Shown here piece by piece: positions 15,971 through 24,928 of a stretch of DNA of 38,505 bases (the first letter of the stretch is position 1; the number at the start of each line of letters is the position of its first letter). The position numbers and the translations under genes were made by a program. The notes beneath the pieces are model-generated. The model was not told where the DNA came from. It ran no database searches and was given only the letters and a program-made list of their open reading frames with translations. This DNA is from Caulobacter sp. S45 (GTDB lineage: Bacteria; Pseudomonadota; Alphaproteobacteria; Caulobacterales; Caulobacteraceae): assembly GCF_009765965.1 (NCBI RefSeq), contig NZ_LMUL01000019.1, positions 1-38,505 of the forward strand, written 5' to 3'.

Positions 15971-16001
15971 AAAGGAGCGGCGTCCCATGACACCGCTCTT
16001 T
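15971..16001 (-). terminator. Hairpin terminator of the kinase operon
   Basis: AAAGGAGCGG and CCGCTCTTT pair around a short loop, with one bulged base and one internal mismatch, and further pairing through GTC/GAC. It begins 4 bp after the stop of the leftward kinase gene. On the minus strand the stem is followed by CTTTATCC, only moderately U-rich. It could also serve the rightward IS remnant. Assigned from sequence only. Confidence 0.5.
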
Positions 16002-16004
16002 CGT

Positions 16005-17705
16005 TCAATTGGAGACGATCATCTGGCTAACCTTGGCCGCAAGCTCATCCAACGAAAAGGGCTTGGTGACCATGGACATGTTGGCGCCCAAGAAGCCGGA
16101 GCGGATGGCGGCATTTTCGGCATAGCCCGTGATGAATAGGATCGGCAGGCCAGGCCTGTGAGCGCGAGCCGTTTCCGCCAACTCGCGGCCGTTCATACCC
16201 GGCAGGCCTACGTCGGAGATCATCAGGTCGATGCGCTCCCCAGAGGCGAGGTAGGGCACAGCTGCAAACGGGTCGGCGAACTCCACGGCCTGGTACCGCA
16301 GCTCCTCCAAAACTTCGCGAACCAGCATCCGCACTGCCGCATCGTCTTCGACCACCAACACGCGCTCGCCGTCTCCAGGCGTCGCGGATGACACAACAAT
16401 GGAAGGAGTCGCAGGGCGCGCCTCGGTGGTTGGAAGATACAGCGTCACAGACGTACCGAGACCGACTTGACTGTGGATGCGCACTTGACCGCCGCTCTGC
16501 CGGACGAACCCGTAGACCATGGATAGGCCCAGTCCCGTACCCTGCCCTAGCGGCTTGGTGGTGAAGAACGGATCGAACACCTTCTCGATTAGATCGGATG
16601 ACATGCCGACGCCCGTGTCCGAGACCGCGACCATCAGGTAGCGACCCGGCGTTATCCCCGCTCGCGTGGCGGCGTAGATTTCATCCAGGACGACGACGCC
16701 GGTCTCGACCGTGAGGGCGCCACCGTCAGGCATGGCGTCGCGTGCGTTGAGCGCCAAGTTGAGAATCGCGTTCTCAAGCTGGTGAGGATCAACGATGCCG
16801 GATGGGAGATCGGGGGCCAACACGACTTTGAAGTCGATCTTCTCGTCCACTGCTTGTTCGATCAGATCCGACAAGGAGCGGATTAGGCCGTTGATCTCGA
16901 CGGGTTTGGGGTCGAGCGATTGCCGACGGGAGAAGGCGAGAAGGCGCTGAGTCAAGGCCGCAGCCCGTCCCGCGGATGCAGATGCGGCGTCTATATACCG
17001 ATCAAGATCCTTGAGCTGGCCCTTGGCCGCCCGTCGTCGCATGAGGTCGAGCGATCCTATGACGCCGGTCAGCATGTTATTGAAGTCGTGAGCAATGCCG
17101 CCCGTCAACTGGCCAACGGCTTCCATCTTCTGCACCTGACGGAGCGAGGCCTCGGCACGCTCGCGCTCGGCCGTCTCGGCTTTCAATCGGGCCAGAGCAT
17201 CTTCAAGCTCCGCCGTTCGCGCCCGAACCTGTTCTTCAAGCTTATTCGCCGCGTCGGCGAGAGCCGTTGTACTGGCCTGGAGCGCGTCCCGCTGGACCTG
17301 GATTTGACGGCGCTGTTGGTGGAGGTCGAAGAAGACGTCGGCCTTGCCGCGAAGGATATCGGGCTCGATCGGCTTTTGAATAAAATCGACCGCGCCGGCC
17401 TCATAGCCGCGGAAGCGACGCTGAGTATCCGCGCTCCCCGCCGTGAGAAAAATGATCGGGATGTGTCGCGCGCGTTCGTTTCCGCGCATGAACTCAGCCA
17501 ACTGAAAGCCGTCCATCCCGGGCATCTGCACGTCGAGCAGGGCCAGGGCCACGTCGTGCGTCAAGAGGATTTCAAGGGCTTCGTCGCCGGAGCGCGCTTT
17601 GAGAAAGGCCAGTCCTTCGCGCTGGAGCAGGGCCTCCAACGACAGAAGGTTCTCCTCGAGGTCGTCGACGATCAGGAAGTTTGTCGGTTCCAGCATGCCG
17701 CTCAC
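16005..17705 (-). CDS. Hybrid sensor histidine kinase with N- and C-terminal receiver domains
   Basis: A 566-residue soluble kinase. Residues 8-125 form a receiver with phospho-acceptor Asp58 (LLDVQMPGMDG) and a KP switch (IQKPIEPD). A coiled coil (about 130-190) follows. The dimerisation domain has His206 in GGIAHDFNNMLTG, and the ATPase domain has the N-box ENAILNLALNARDA and GQGTGLGLSMVYG. A second receiver at about 440-560 has its Asp in ISDVGLPGMNG. No membrane segment is present. Start is GTG at 17705, overlapping the stop of cheB (GTGA), with an ATG three codons later. It is the last gene of the four-gene operon and probably integrates a signal delivered by phosphorylation of its first receiver. 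Confidence 0.93.
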   Translation of the reverse strand: MSGMLEPTNFLIVDDLEENLLSLEALLQREGLAFLKARSGDEALEILLTHDVALALLDVQMPGMDGFQLAEFMRGNERARHIPIIFLTAGSADTQRRFRGYEAGAVDFIQKPIEPDILRGKADVFFDLHQQRRQIQVQRDALQASTTALADAANKLEEQVRARTAELEDALARLKAETAERERAEASLRQVQKMEAVGQLTGGIAHDFNNMLTGVIGSLDLMRRRAAKGQLKDLDRYIDAASASAGRAAALTQRLLAFSRRQSLDPKPVEINGLIRSLSDLIEQAVDEKIDFKVVLAPDLPSGIVDPHQLENAILNLALNARDAMPDGGALTVETGVVVLDEIYAATRAGITPGRYLMVAVSDTGVGMSSDLIEKVFDPFFTTKPLGQGTGLGLSMVYGFVRQSGGQVRIHSQVGLGTSVTLYLPTTEARPATPSIVVSSATPGDGERVLVVEDDAAVRMLVREVLEELRYQAVEFADPFAAVPYLASGERIDLMISDVGLPGMNGRELAETARAHRPGLPILFITGYAENAAIRSGFLGANMSMVTKPFSLDELAAKVSQMIVSN

Positions 17706-18271
17706 GAGGTCCCCAAGCCCACAAGGTAGGCAGCTATTGCGTCAAGCGACATGGACTGCGCCTCGGCGCACAATTCGAGCGCGGCGCTCGGCATCGCCGG
17801 CGCGAAGGCGGCCACAGGGTCCTCCGCCAAGGCGACGCCCCCAGCGGCGGCGACCGCCCGCAGGCCCGCGGCGCCATCCTCGTTCGCGCCTGTCAGGATC
17901 ACACCCACCAGGCTGGCGCCATAGGCGTCCGCAGCACTCTCGAACAGCACATCGATCGAAGGGCGCGAATAGAGCACCGGTTCGTCCGCCGAGAGGGACA
18001 TGGTGCGGTCAGCCTCCACCAGCAAGTGATAGTCGGAAGGTCCAAAGTAGACGAATCCCGGGAGGATCGGCTCCTTATCCTCAGCCTCCTTCACCACGAG
18101 GCGGCACCTGGCCTGAAACAGCGGCGCAAGGAGGTCCGATCGGTCGGGCGGAATGTGAACCACGACCAGCACAGGGATGGGATAGGCGGCGGGCAAGGCA
18201 GGCAGGATGCGGGACAGGGCTTGGATAGCCCCGGCCGACGCACCGATCACAATGGCGGCTGCCCCGCTCAT
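17702..18271 (-). CDS. CheB-type protein-glutamate methylesterase domain protein without receiver
   Basis: A 189-residue catalytic CheB domain. The Ser-His-Asp triad is visible as Ser12 in GASAG, His39 in VVVHIPP and Asp131 in TGANEDGAAG. Chemotaxis CheB has an N-terminal receiver; here it is absent, so activity is not controlled by classical CheA phosphorylation. It overlaps cheR upstream (ATGA) and the kinase downstream (GTGA). With no chemoreceptor, CheA or CheW gene in the window, it probably acts in a kinase-linked pathway rather than chemotaxis, an inference from context. Confidence 0.92.
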   Translation of the reverse strand: MSGAAAIVIGASAGAIQALSRILPALPAAYPIPVLVVVHIPPDRSDLLAPLFQARCRLVVKEAEDKEPILPGFVYFGPSDYHLLVEADRTMSLSADEPVLYSRPSIDVLFESAADAYGASLVGVILTGANEDGAAGLRAVAAAGGVALAEDPVAAFAPAMPSAALELCAEAQSMSLDAIAAYLVGLGTS

Positions 18272-19116
18272 GGCTCTCGCCGCTGGTATATCTTCTCTTC
18301 ACGGACAAACTCGGTGAACGCGCAGGCGTGACCGGAGAAGCGCAGGTTCTCTTTCGAGCCCAGGCCCAGGAAGCCCTTTCGTACAAGCGAATCGCGGAAA
18401 AGCCCCACCGCCCGGTCCTGTAGAGGTCGGTCGAAATAAATCAGCACGTTTCGGCAGGAGATGAGCTGAGCCTCGGCAAACACCGCATCGGTGACCAGAC
18501 TGTGGTCCGAGAAGACCACACGGCTGCGCAGCGTCTTGTCGAACACAGCGCGGCCATAGGCGGCGGTGTAGTAGTCGGACAAGGATGACTTGCCACCCGA
18601 CATTTGATGGTTCTCCGTGAACGCCTTGATGCGGTCCAGCGCGTAGACGCCGCTGGCGGCGATCTCGAGGGCGCCTGGGTTGATGTCCGTGGCGTAGAAA
18701 AGCGTGCGGTCCAGAAGCCCCTCTTCGCGAAACAGGATCGCAAACGAATGAAGTTCTTCGCCACTGCTGCACCCCGCGATCCACACCTTTAGCGAGGGAT
18801 AGGTTCGAAGGTGCGGCACGACCTTCTCACGGATCGCACGGAAATAACCGGGATCGCGGAACATTTCGCTGACCTGCACAGTCAGGTAGTTCAACAAGCG
18901 GGGGACCATAGCCGCATCGTGCAGCACGGCATCCTGAAGGGCTGAGAAGCTGTGAAAGCCGAGTTGCTGGCGGGCCTGCTTCAGTCGCCGTTTGATGGAC
19001 GCCGGGGCGTAGTGACGGAAGTCGTAGTGGTAGCGCCGGAACAGCGCCTCCAGTAGGAGGTGAATCTCGATATCCTCGACATCGTCACCCGCCTTGGTCA
19101 CTAACGGGGCATCCAC
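18268..19116 (-). CDS. CheR-type protein-glutamate methyltransferase
   Basis: A 282-residue CheR. The N-terminal helical domain carries YDFRHYAPASIKRRL, and the substrate-side motif YLTVQVSEMFRDP is present. The SAM site is GCSSGEE (residues 115-121), then ATDINPGAL and SCRNVLIYF. It would methylate glutamates on a partner protein, using S-adenosylmethionine. The longest start is GTG at 19116; an alternative GTG at 19101 overlaps the stop of the upstream kinase as TAGTG. Its 3' end overlaps cheB by 4 bp, so the pair is translationally coupled. Confidence 0.92.
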   Translation of the reverse strand: MDAPLVTKAGDDVEDIEIHLLLEALFRRYHYDFRHYAPASIKRRLKQARQQLGFHSFSALQDAVLHDAAMVPRLLNYLTVQVSEMFRDPGYFRAIREKVVPHLRTYPSLKVWIAGCSSGEELHSFAILFREEGLLDRTLFYATDINPGALEIAASGVYALDRIKAFTENHQMSGGKSSLSDYYTAAYGRAVFDKTLRSRVVFSDHSLVTDAVFAEAQLISCRNVLIYFDRPLQDRAVGLFRDSLVRKGFLGLGSKENLRFSGHACAFTEFVREEKIYQRREP

Positions 19117-22100
19117 ACGCGTACGAGGGACAGCAGTTTGTCCACGTCGAGCGGCTTGGCCATGTAGTCGTTGGCACCCGCCGAGAGGCAGCGTTCCTGG
19201 TCGTCCGGCATGGCCTTGGCCGTCAGCATGATGATCGGCAGCTTGGCCCAGCGCGGATCCAAGCGGATGCGACGGGTGGCGTCCAGCCCGTCCATGACTG
19301 GCATCATCACGTCCATAAGCACGAGGTCGATGGCCCCAGAGACGGTCGCCTGCCGATCGAGAGCGTCGAGCGCCTCCTGACCGTTGCGAGCAATCTCCAT
19401 GATCGCGCCTCGCGGCTCCAGGATGCTCGTCAGGGAATAGACGTTACGAATGTCGTCTTCGACGATCAAGATTCGCCGCCCCTCCAGCACCGCGTCGCGG
19501 TTGCGAGCCTCGTGGATCATCTTCTGCTGCTCGGCGGGCAGCTCGGAGACCACTTGATGTAGGAACAGCGAAACCTCGTCCAGCAGGCGTTCGGGCGACT
19601 TGGCGCCCTTGATGATGATGGAGCTGGAATAGCGGCGGAGCTTTTGCTCGTCCTCGGCCGACAAATCGTGGCCAGTGTAGACGATAACCGGCGGGAAGGC
19701 GTAATCGCCCTCCTTGCTCAGGGTCTCCAGCAGGGAAAAGCCCGAGGCGTCCGGCAGGGAGAGGTCGAGGACCATGCAGTCGAAGGTCTGCGCCTTTAGC
19801 AAACGCAAGCATTCGGCGGCGGTGCCGGCGCTCACGGTCTCCACCTCGCCGGAGCTCAAGAGCTTGCCGACGGCGTCCCGCTGCACCGGGTCGTCCTCTA
19901 CGATCAGGACCCGGCGCACGGTGCGGGTGAGTTGGGCCTCCAGGGCTTGGAGGACCCCAGCCAGGTCCTCACGATTGACCGGCTTTATCAGGTAGCCGAC
20001 GGCGCCCAAGGACAAGGCGGTCTGGGTGTGATCGGCGCCGGAGACCACATGGATGGGGATGTGACGGGTCTCGTCGTCGCGCTTCAGGCGGTCGAGCACC
20101 GCGAGGCCCGATTGGTCCGGCAGGCCGACATCCAGCACGATGGCGCTCGGCTTGAAGCGCTTGGCGAGATCCAGGGCCTCTTCAGCGGTGCCTGCCACCA
20201 GGCATTGGAAACCCACCTCGCGAGCGAGGTCGCGGACGATGCCGGCGAAGCTCTGGTCGTCCTCCACCACCAGCAGAATGCGACGTGCGTTTGCGAGCTG
20301 CTCGCGGTCGTCGTCCACCGAAAACGGCAAGGGGGCCGACCCGGAGGACGGCGCGGGCGTCCCCGCCGCACCGGGCGAGGGAGACGCGGGTTCTGGCCGG
20401 GGACCTACATTGGCGGAATTATAGGCCAACGGGATGGCGACGGTGAAGGTCGAACCCTTGCCGGGCTGGCTCTCGAGCGCGATGGAGCCGCCGAGCAGGC
20501 GCGCCAACTCCCGGGAGATCGACAGACCCAACCCCGTACCGCCATACTTGCGGTTGATGGCGCCGTCGGCTTGGCGGAAGGCGTCGAAGATCGCTTGTTG
20601 CTGCTCGGCCGAGACGCCGATGCCGGAATCGGTGACAGCGAGGAAGAGGCTGTTGCCCGCACACGTGACGCGCAGGTCCACGCCCCCCTTCTCGGTGAAC
20701 TTGAAAGCGTTTGAGAGCAGGTTCTTGAGAATCTGCTCCAGCCGCTGGCGGTCCGTGGTGATCGCGGGCGGACAGTCCTCGACGATGTCGATGGCGAAGC
20801 TCAGATGTCGCTCGCGAGCGACGGGATCAAAAGTTTGGCGCAGATCGGCGGCAAGCCGCGTCAAGGATACGGTCTCGGGCCGGACCTCGATGTGCCCCGC
20901 CTCGATTTTCGACAGGTCGAGGATGTCGTTGATGAGATTGAGTAGATCGGCGCCCGACGACTGGATGGTGCGGGCGAACTTGACCTGTTCGTCGGAGAGA
21001 TTGTGGTTAGGGTTGTCGCCGAGCAGCTTGGACAGGATCAGCAGTGAGTTGAGCGGCGTGCGCAACTCGTGGGACATGTTGGCCAGGAAGTCCGACTTGT
21101 ATCGGCTGGCCTGCTCCAGTTCTCGGGCCTTCAGTTCCACAGCAGCGCCGGTTCGGACTAGGTCGTCGCGCTGGACCTCGAGCTGCTGAGCCTGTTCCTC
21201 AAGCTGGGTATTGGTTTGTTCGAGCTCGACCTGCTGCTGCTCCAGCCGCACCTGCTGTTCCTTTAGGCCGCGGCCCTGCTCCTCCAGCTCCTCGTTGGAG
21301 ACGCGTAGCTCCTCGCTCTGAACCTGCAGCTCTTCGGCCTGGCGCTGGGTCTCCTCGAGGAGGTCTTGCAGCTCGGTCCGGTATCGCGCAGAGCGAAGGG
21401 CCACGCCCACCGGCCCGGCGACCTGTTCCAGGAGCGCCTGGACGCGATCGTCGACAGGATGCAGAAAGCCGAGCTCGATGACGGCGTTGACCACCCCATC
21501 GGCGTTGAACGGCGCGATGAGCAGGTGGCGCGGCTTGTCCCGCCCGAATGCCGAGCCCACGGTCAGGTAGCCCTCGGGGACGTCGTGCACGATGACGGGC
21601 CGGCCGTCGGCGGCGACGCGTCCGAGCAGCCCTTCGCGTGTAGCGAAGCGTTTGGGGATCTTGGCGTCCGCCGGCACGCCCAACACGGCGGCTCGTTCGA
21701 AGTGGTCGCCGTCGCCCTTGAACAGCACGCCGGCCTGGGCGCCCAGGTACGGAGCCAGGAAGTCCAGGATGCTGTCGCCGAGCTGCTGAACGGTCTTGTC
21801 CCCGAGCATCGCCCTGGCGAGCCCCACCTGTCCGGCCTGCAACCAGGCTTGCCGCTGACGGGCGCTGGCCGCCCGGTGAACCAGAACGCCCGCCACCAGT
21901 GTCAGCGCCATACCGAGCAGCGCCGCCAAGACGCCACTGACCGTCGCCGTGCTGGACGCGGCCTGCATTTCCGCGACACGCGCTAAGCGCAGCCGCGCCT
22001 CCTCCTGCCCCATGACGCCGAGCTGGACGCGGATAGCGTCCATCTCCACCTTGCCGCGATCGGTCTTGACCACGGCCAGGGCGGCTGCGGCGCCTTCGCC

Positions 22101-22523
22101 GCGATGTAGGTCGATGGTTTGCTTCAGTTCGGCGAGCTTGCCTTCGACATGGGGTCTGAGGTGAGCCAGGTTGGCCTGCTGGGTGGAATTGTCCACGGTC
22201 AGCGTAGCGATGCCGCTCAGCTCCGAATCGACCTTGGAGAGAGCGTCCTCGTAAGGTTGAAGGTATTTCTCATCGCCGGTCAGCAGGAAACCACGCTGCC
22301 CCGTCTCTGCGTCCTGCATCGTGGACAGAAGTGTGTCGAGGGCGCCGATAACCTCATGCGAATGCACGATCTTCTCGTTGTCGGTCTTCAAGACTTGGAC
22401 GTCGGAGAATGAGACGCCGCCGCTGATTAAGAAGAACAACAGAGCCGCAATCACGCCGAGCGCGGTCCAAAGCCCCGTCCTCGATGCAGAGGTCGGGGCG
22501 CTGCGGGATTTGTCCTGCGGCAT
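19101..22523 (-). CDS. CHASE3-GAF hybrid histidine kinase with three receiver domains
   Basis: A 1140-residue membrane kinase and first gene of the operon. Membrane helix 1 (about 18-38) and helix 2 (about 195-217) flank a periplasmic CHASE3 domain with the typical DAETGQRGFLLTG. A GAF domain (about 240-375) and a Gln/Glu-rich coiled coil (about 377-477) follow. HisKA has His485 in NMSHELRTPLNS, and HATPase has GGTGLGLSISREL. A Pro/Ser linker leads to three receivers with Asp798 (VLDVGLPDQSG), Asp920 (VLDLSLPDASG) and Asp1071 (LMDVMMPVMDG). ATG at 22523 is chosen because it places a short cytosolic head before helix 1; an in-frame ATG at 22616 with GGGAG is possible. Confidence 0.92.
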   Translation of the reverse strand: MPQDKSRSAPTSASRTGLWTALGVIAALLFFLISGGVSFSDVQVLKTDNEKIVHSHEVIGALDTLLSTMQDAETGQRGFLLTGDEKYLQPYEDALSKVDSELSGIATLTVDNSTQQANLAHLRPHVEGKLAELKQTIDLHRGEGAAAALAVVKTDRGKVEMDAIRVQLGVMGQEEARLRLARVAEMQAASSTATVSGVLAALLGMALTLVAGVLVHRAASARQRQAWLQAGQVGLARAMLGDKTVQQLGDSILDFLAPYLGAQAGVLFKGDGDHFERAAVLGVPADAKIPKRFATREGLLGRVAADGRPVIVHDVPEGYLTVGSAFGRDKPRHLLIAPFNADGVVNAVIELGFLHPVDDRVQALLEQVAGPVGVALRSARYRTELQDLLEETQRQAEELQVQSEELRVSNEELEEQGRGLKEQQVRLEQQQVELEQTNTQLEEQAQQLEVQRDDLVRTGAAVELKARELEQASRYKSDFLANMSHELRTPLNSLLILSKLLGDNPNHNLSDEQVKFARTIQSSGADLLNLINDILDLSKIEAGHIEVRPETVSLTRLAADLRQTFDPVARERHLSFAIDIVEDCPPAITTDRQRLEQILKNLLSNAFKFTEKGGVDLRVTCAGNSLFLAVTDSGIGVSAEQQQAIFDAFRQADGAINRKYGGTGLGLSISRELARLLGGSIALESQPGKGSTFTVAIPLAYNSANVGPRPEPASPSPGAAGTPAPSSGSAPLPFSVDDDREQLANARRILLVVEDDQSFAGIVRDLAREVGFQCLVAGTAEEALDLAKRFKPSAIVLDVGLPDQSGLAVLDRLKRDDETRHIPIHVVSGADHTQTALSLGAVGYLIKPVNREDLAGVLQALEAQLTRTVRRVLIVEDDPVQRDAVGKLLSSGEVETVSAGTAAECLRLLKAQTFDCMVLDLSLPDASGFSLLETLSKEGDYAFPPVIVYTGHDLSAEDEQKLRRYSSSIIIKGAKSPERLLDEVSLFLHQVVSELPAEQQKMIHEARNRDAVLEGRRILIVEDDIRNVYSLTSILEPRGAIMEIARNGQEALDALDRQATVSGAIDLVLMDVMMPVMDGLDATRRIRLDPRWAKLPIIMLTAKAMPDDQERCLSAGANDYMAKPLDVDKLLSLVRVWMPR

Positions 22524-22801
22524 TATGTTCTCAAACACGGAAGCGAAGCGCTTGCCTATCGCCTTAGGGCCCAACAGATCAAGCTTGGCCGTAACGGCAC
22601 GCTTTCGATCACGCATCTGCTCCCGAAGTCTGCCGCGGGGTGGCGCAGCACGGAACTCCCAGCGCCATGCCAGCAGATGCAATCAAGGCCGCATCGAGCC
22701 ACTCTGGTATTCGAAGGGTGGCCGAACACCGGATCATCTCAGCCTCCAGCCACCTGATCCCCTGCGAAGCGCACGTCGCCCTGGCCACGGAGATCGCCAG
22801 A

Positions 22802-22834
22802 GGTGCTGTCAGTCTAACGCTAACTTGTCTCCAC
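22802..22834 (-). repeat. Orphan IS6 left-end fragment
   Basis: GGTGCTGTCAGTCTAACGCT and the following bases to about 22834 match the left end of the three long IS6 copies (starting at 23742, 30448 and 37785) with two or three changes. Similarity stops in the middle of the end region. The second IS6-type transposase fragment starts 39 bp downstream. Confidence 0.65.
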
Positions 22835-22872
22835 TTTGGGCTGCCTAAGGCTCTTGAGGAGCAAGGGTTTCC

Positions 22873-23037
22873 ATGAGGCCACTGTCATTCAAGCGCCATC
22901 GATTCCCAGCCGAGGTGATCCATCACGCCGTGTGGCTGTACTTTCGGTTCACGCTGAGCTTCGGCATGTGTGAATTTGCGCTGACAACGCCCTTGGCGCG
23001 GCTGTTTCCCGAGGGATCGGGGTTCCTGCGGACCTAG
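22873..23037 (+). pseudogene. IS6-family transposase N-terminal remnant (second IS6 type)
   Basis: A 54-residue ATG frame starting MRPLSFKRHRFPAEVIHHAV and continuing RFTLSF. It is nearly identical to the fragment at 15781-15957 over about 30 residues, then diverges (GMCEFALTT) and stops. It retains only the DNA-binding N-terminus of an IS6-type transposase. The stop overlaps the end of the convergent acetyltransferase gene. Confidence 0.7.
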
Positions 23038-23546
23038 GCACTAAGCGGCTTCTGCAGCACGATGAAGTGCAGATCGTCTCTCGGGGGATCGACGGGCGCG
23101 AAGGGCGACGTCTCGCCGGTGAGGATGTAGCCTCGCCGCTGGTACCACGCGATGAGGGTGTCTCGCAGATGCACGACCGTCATTCGCACGGTCCGGCCGC
23201 CTTCTCTGCGCACCACAGCTTCGGCCTCGGCCAGCATCGTGCGCCCAAGCTGTCGGTCCTGGAGATCGGGCCGCACCGTGAGGAGGCCAAGATACCATAC
23301 CTCCCGATCGTGAGGCTCCAGCCAGACGCAACCAAGCAGCCCGCCGTCGGCCGAGTTTCGCATCAGGTAGAGTTTCGCCGCGGGATTGGCCTTGAGGTCA
23401 GCGCGGAGCGCCTCCAGCGTCGTCCGCTCGCCATCGATATAGTCGGCTTCGTTCGCCCAGCCCTGGCGGGAGGTCTCGCCCCTGTAGCTGGCATTGATCA
23501 GCTTCACAGCTTCAGGAAGGTCGGCGTCTGTCGCGAGCGTGAGCAT
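23034..23546 (-). CDS. GNAT-family N-acetyltransferase
   Basis: A 170-residue acetyl-CoA-dependent acetyltransferase. Beta-strand LYLMRNSADGGLLGCVWLE precedes the core YLGLLTVRPDLQDRQLGRTM, where VRPDLQDRQLG is the acetyl-CoA pyrophosphate loop (Q/RxxGxG/A variant). The C-terminal part has WYQRRGYILTGE, the usual aromatic-G-F/Y motif. Length matches single-domain GNATs. ATG at 23546. The acceptor is unknown. It stands alone between two IS6 remnants. Confidence 0.85.
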   Translation of the reverse strand: MLTLATDADLPEAVKLINASYRGETSRQGWANEADYIDGERTTLEALRADLKANPAAKLYLMRNSADGGLLGCVWLEPHDREVWYLGLLTVRPDLQDRQLGRTMLAEAEAVVRREGGRTVRMTVVHLRDTLIAWYQRRGYILTGETSPFAPVDPPRDDLHFIVLQKPLSA

Positions 23547-23741
23547 CGTTGGCCTAAACGCAGAACCAATCGATCGTGTCTAGCCCGTAGGCTGGGTTCA
23601 CAGGGGCTGGAGGGCGCCCATTGCAGACGTTGGCCGCGGCCCAGAAAGGCGAAGTTCGCCAACGGCCTCCGGGCAGGCCTGGTTCCTTTAGAGGTCGTCC
23701 GGATCGTCGTCATCGTCCTGGTCACCGGGAACGGTCGCCAG

Positions 23742-24578
23742 GGTGCTGTCAGTCCAACGCGAACTTGTCTCCGCTCGGACGTAGCTCCCCCAAACTCGAG
23801 CGAGCTCTACCCAACAACCTGCCGCCACTCAGCCGGGGCGGCTGAGCGTCGGTCTTTGTAAATTGTGCGGCTGACGAGGTGGCGCTCCTGGCTAAAATGA
23901 TTGTGCACCATCCCGTGCACCGAAGCGAAGGTCTGGAGTGTTTTCATCCTCCGAAACCTCAGCATCGCCCGTTCTCGTCGTCGGAAGGGCTGGTGTGAAT
24001 TCTCAGCCCGGTTGTTGATCCAGCGGCCAACCTCCTGACGTTCGGTCCCGCCGATCTCCTTCAGCGCCGCCCCGTAGGATCGGAGCCCGTCGGTGACAAC
24101 GGCCTCGGGGCGGCCGTGGCGTTTCATGGCCTTCTTGATGAATTTCAGCGCGGCCGCCTTGTCCCGCTCCTTGGTGACAAAGGATTCCAGCACCTCGCCT
24201 TCATGGTCCACCGCCCGCCAGAGGTAGCGCATCTCGCCATTGATCTTCACGTAGACCTCGTCGAGGTGCCATCGCCAATGGGTGTGCTGGCGCATCGCCT
24301 CGACTCGCTTTTTGCGGATCTCCGAGGCGAACATCGGTCCGAAGCGGGTCCACCACAGCCTAACCGTCTCGTGGCAGATATCGATACCCCGCTCGTGTAG
24401 CAGGTCCTCCACGTTCTCAGCGACAGCGGGTATTTGACGTACATCATCACTACCAGCCGGATCACCTCCGGCGATAAGTCGAACCAACGGAACGGGTTGG
24501 GCGAGGGCTTCCGGCGGGGCATCCCTTTCCCTACCCCCGACCGCGATCACCGCAAGGTACATTTGACCTGACAGAGCC
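23742..24578 (-). mobile_element. IS6-family insertion sequence, copy 1
   Basis: An 837-bp element. The left end GGTGCTGTCAG and the right end (read inward) GGCTCTGTCAG agree at 9 of 11 positions, as terminal inverted repeats of IS6 elements do. The 8 bp flanks (GTCGCCAG left, CTCGCAAC right) do not match, so the original target duplication is lost. The right end abuts a truncated response-regulator gene. On the left, a 17-codon Asp-rich open tail on the minus strand (stop at 23688) may be another cut gene. Its transposase gene is frameshifted. Confidence 0.9.
23807..24522 (-). pseudogene. IS6-family DDE transposase, frameshifted (copy 1)
   Basis: Starts MPRRKPSPNPFRWFDLSPE. Catalytic residues are visible: Asp in WHLDEVYVK, Asp in VTDGLRSY, Glu in NRAENSHQ. 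Near 24413 one T is missing compared with copy 2 (ACGTTCTC against ACGTTTCTC on the plus strand), so the N-terminal part through YPLSLR is out of phase with NVEDLLHERG and the rest. The gene cannot make full-length transposase unless this is a sequencing error. Confidence 0.88.
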
Positions 24579-24669
24579 CTCGCAACTGATCAGCCAGTTC
24601 CCACCGTATGATCGCCTCGTTTTCCACGATCAAAACGGTCGTAAGCGGATGAGCGCGAACAGGAGCCAT
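24579..24669 (-). pseudogene. Response regulator receiver, 5' fragment cut by IS6 copy 1
   Basis: Thirty codons from ATG at 24669 encode a receiver start: TTVLIVENEAIIRWELADQL, with the acidic pair of the receiver in VEN. The frame then runs into the IS6 terminus. Everything after the first helix is missing, including the phospho-acceptor Asp, and no continuation appears on the other side of the IS. It lies divergent from the HWE kinase, so it was plausibly that kinase's partner. Confidence 0.7.
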
Positions 24670-24875
24670 TCTCGGTATCGCCTCACCGGCCCTAAGGTCC
24701 CCGGCTTTTCGCGACAGGCCGACTGGGGGCCGCCGCCCCCAAAGCGGGCGTCGAACGACGTGCCAGCATCGGTCGCGAAAGGGCGACGCGCCAGCGCGCT
24801 CGCTCCGCGCCGAGTCCATTGCGGCACAAGGCGGCAAGCCAAGTTGGAGGCCGTGTCGGGAATCCTACAATCCCA

Positions 24876-24910
24876 CCGGTGCACCTCCGGTATGGCTGAG
24901 GCTGCACCGG
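24876..24910 (+). promoter_or_regulatory. Dyad CCGGTGCA-N19-TGCACCGG upstream of the HWE kinase
   Basis: CCGGTGCA at 24876-24883 and TGCACCGG at 24903-24910 are perfect inverted repeats with a 19-bp spacer, about 105 bp before the kinase start and 207 bp from the divergent truncated regulator. The left arm also contains the palindrome GGTGCACC, as does the 4701-4712 site. It is a candidate operator; an open frame also crosses it. Confidence 0.28.
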
Positions 24911-24928
24911 CTGGAAATTGCGACGAAC

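Noticed and set aside
16920-17729. 269-codon plus-strand frame
   Set aside because: Antisense to the hybrid kinase, whose domains are unambiguous.
22640-22801. Possible gene upstream of the CHASE3 kinase
   Set aside because: Frames on both strands are short and unmatched; kept as the promoter region of the kinase operon and the IS6 end fragment.
23734-24586. Target-site duplication around IS6 copy 1
   Set aside because: The 8-bp flanks GTCGCCAG and CTCGCAAC do not match; the same holds for copy 2 (CGCCTGAA and CGCAGCCC).
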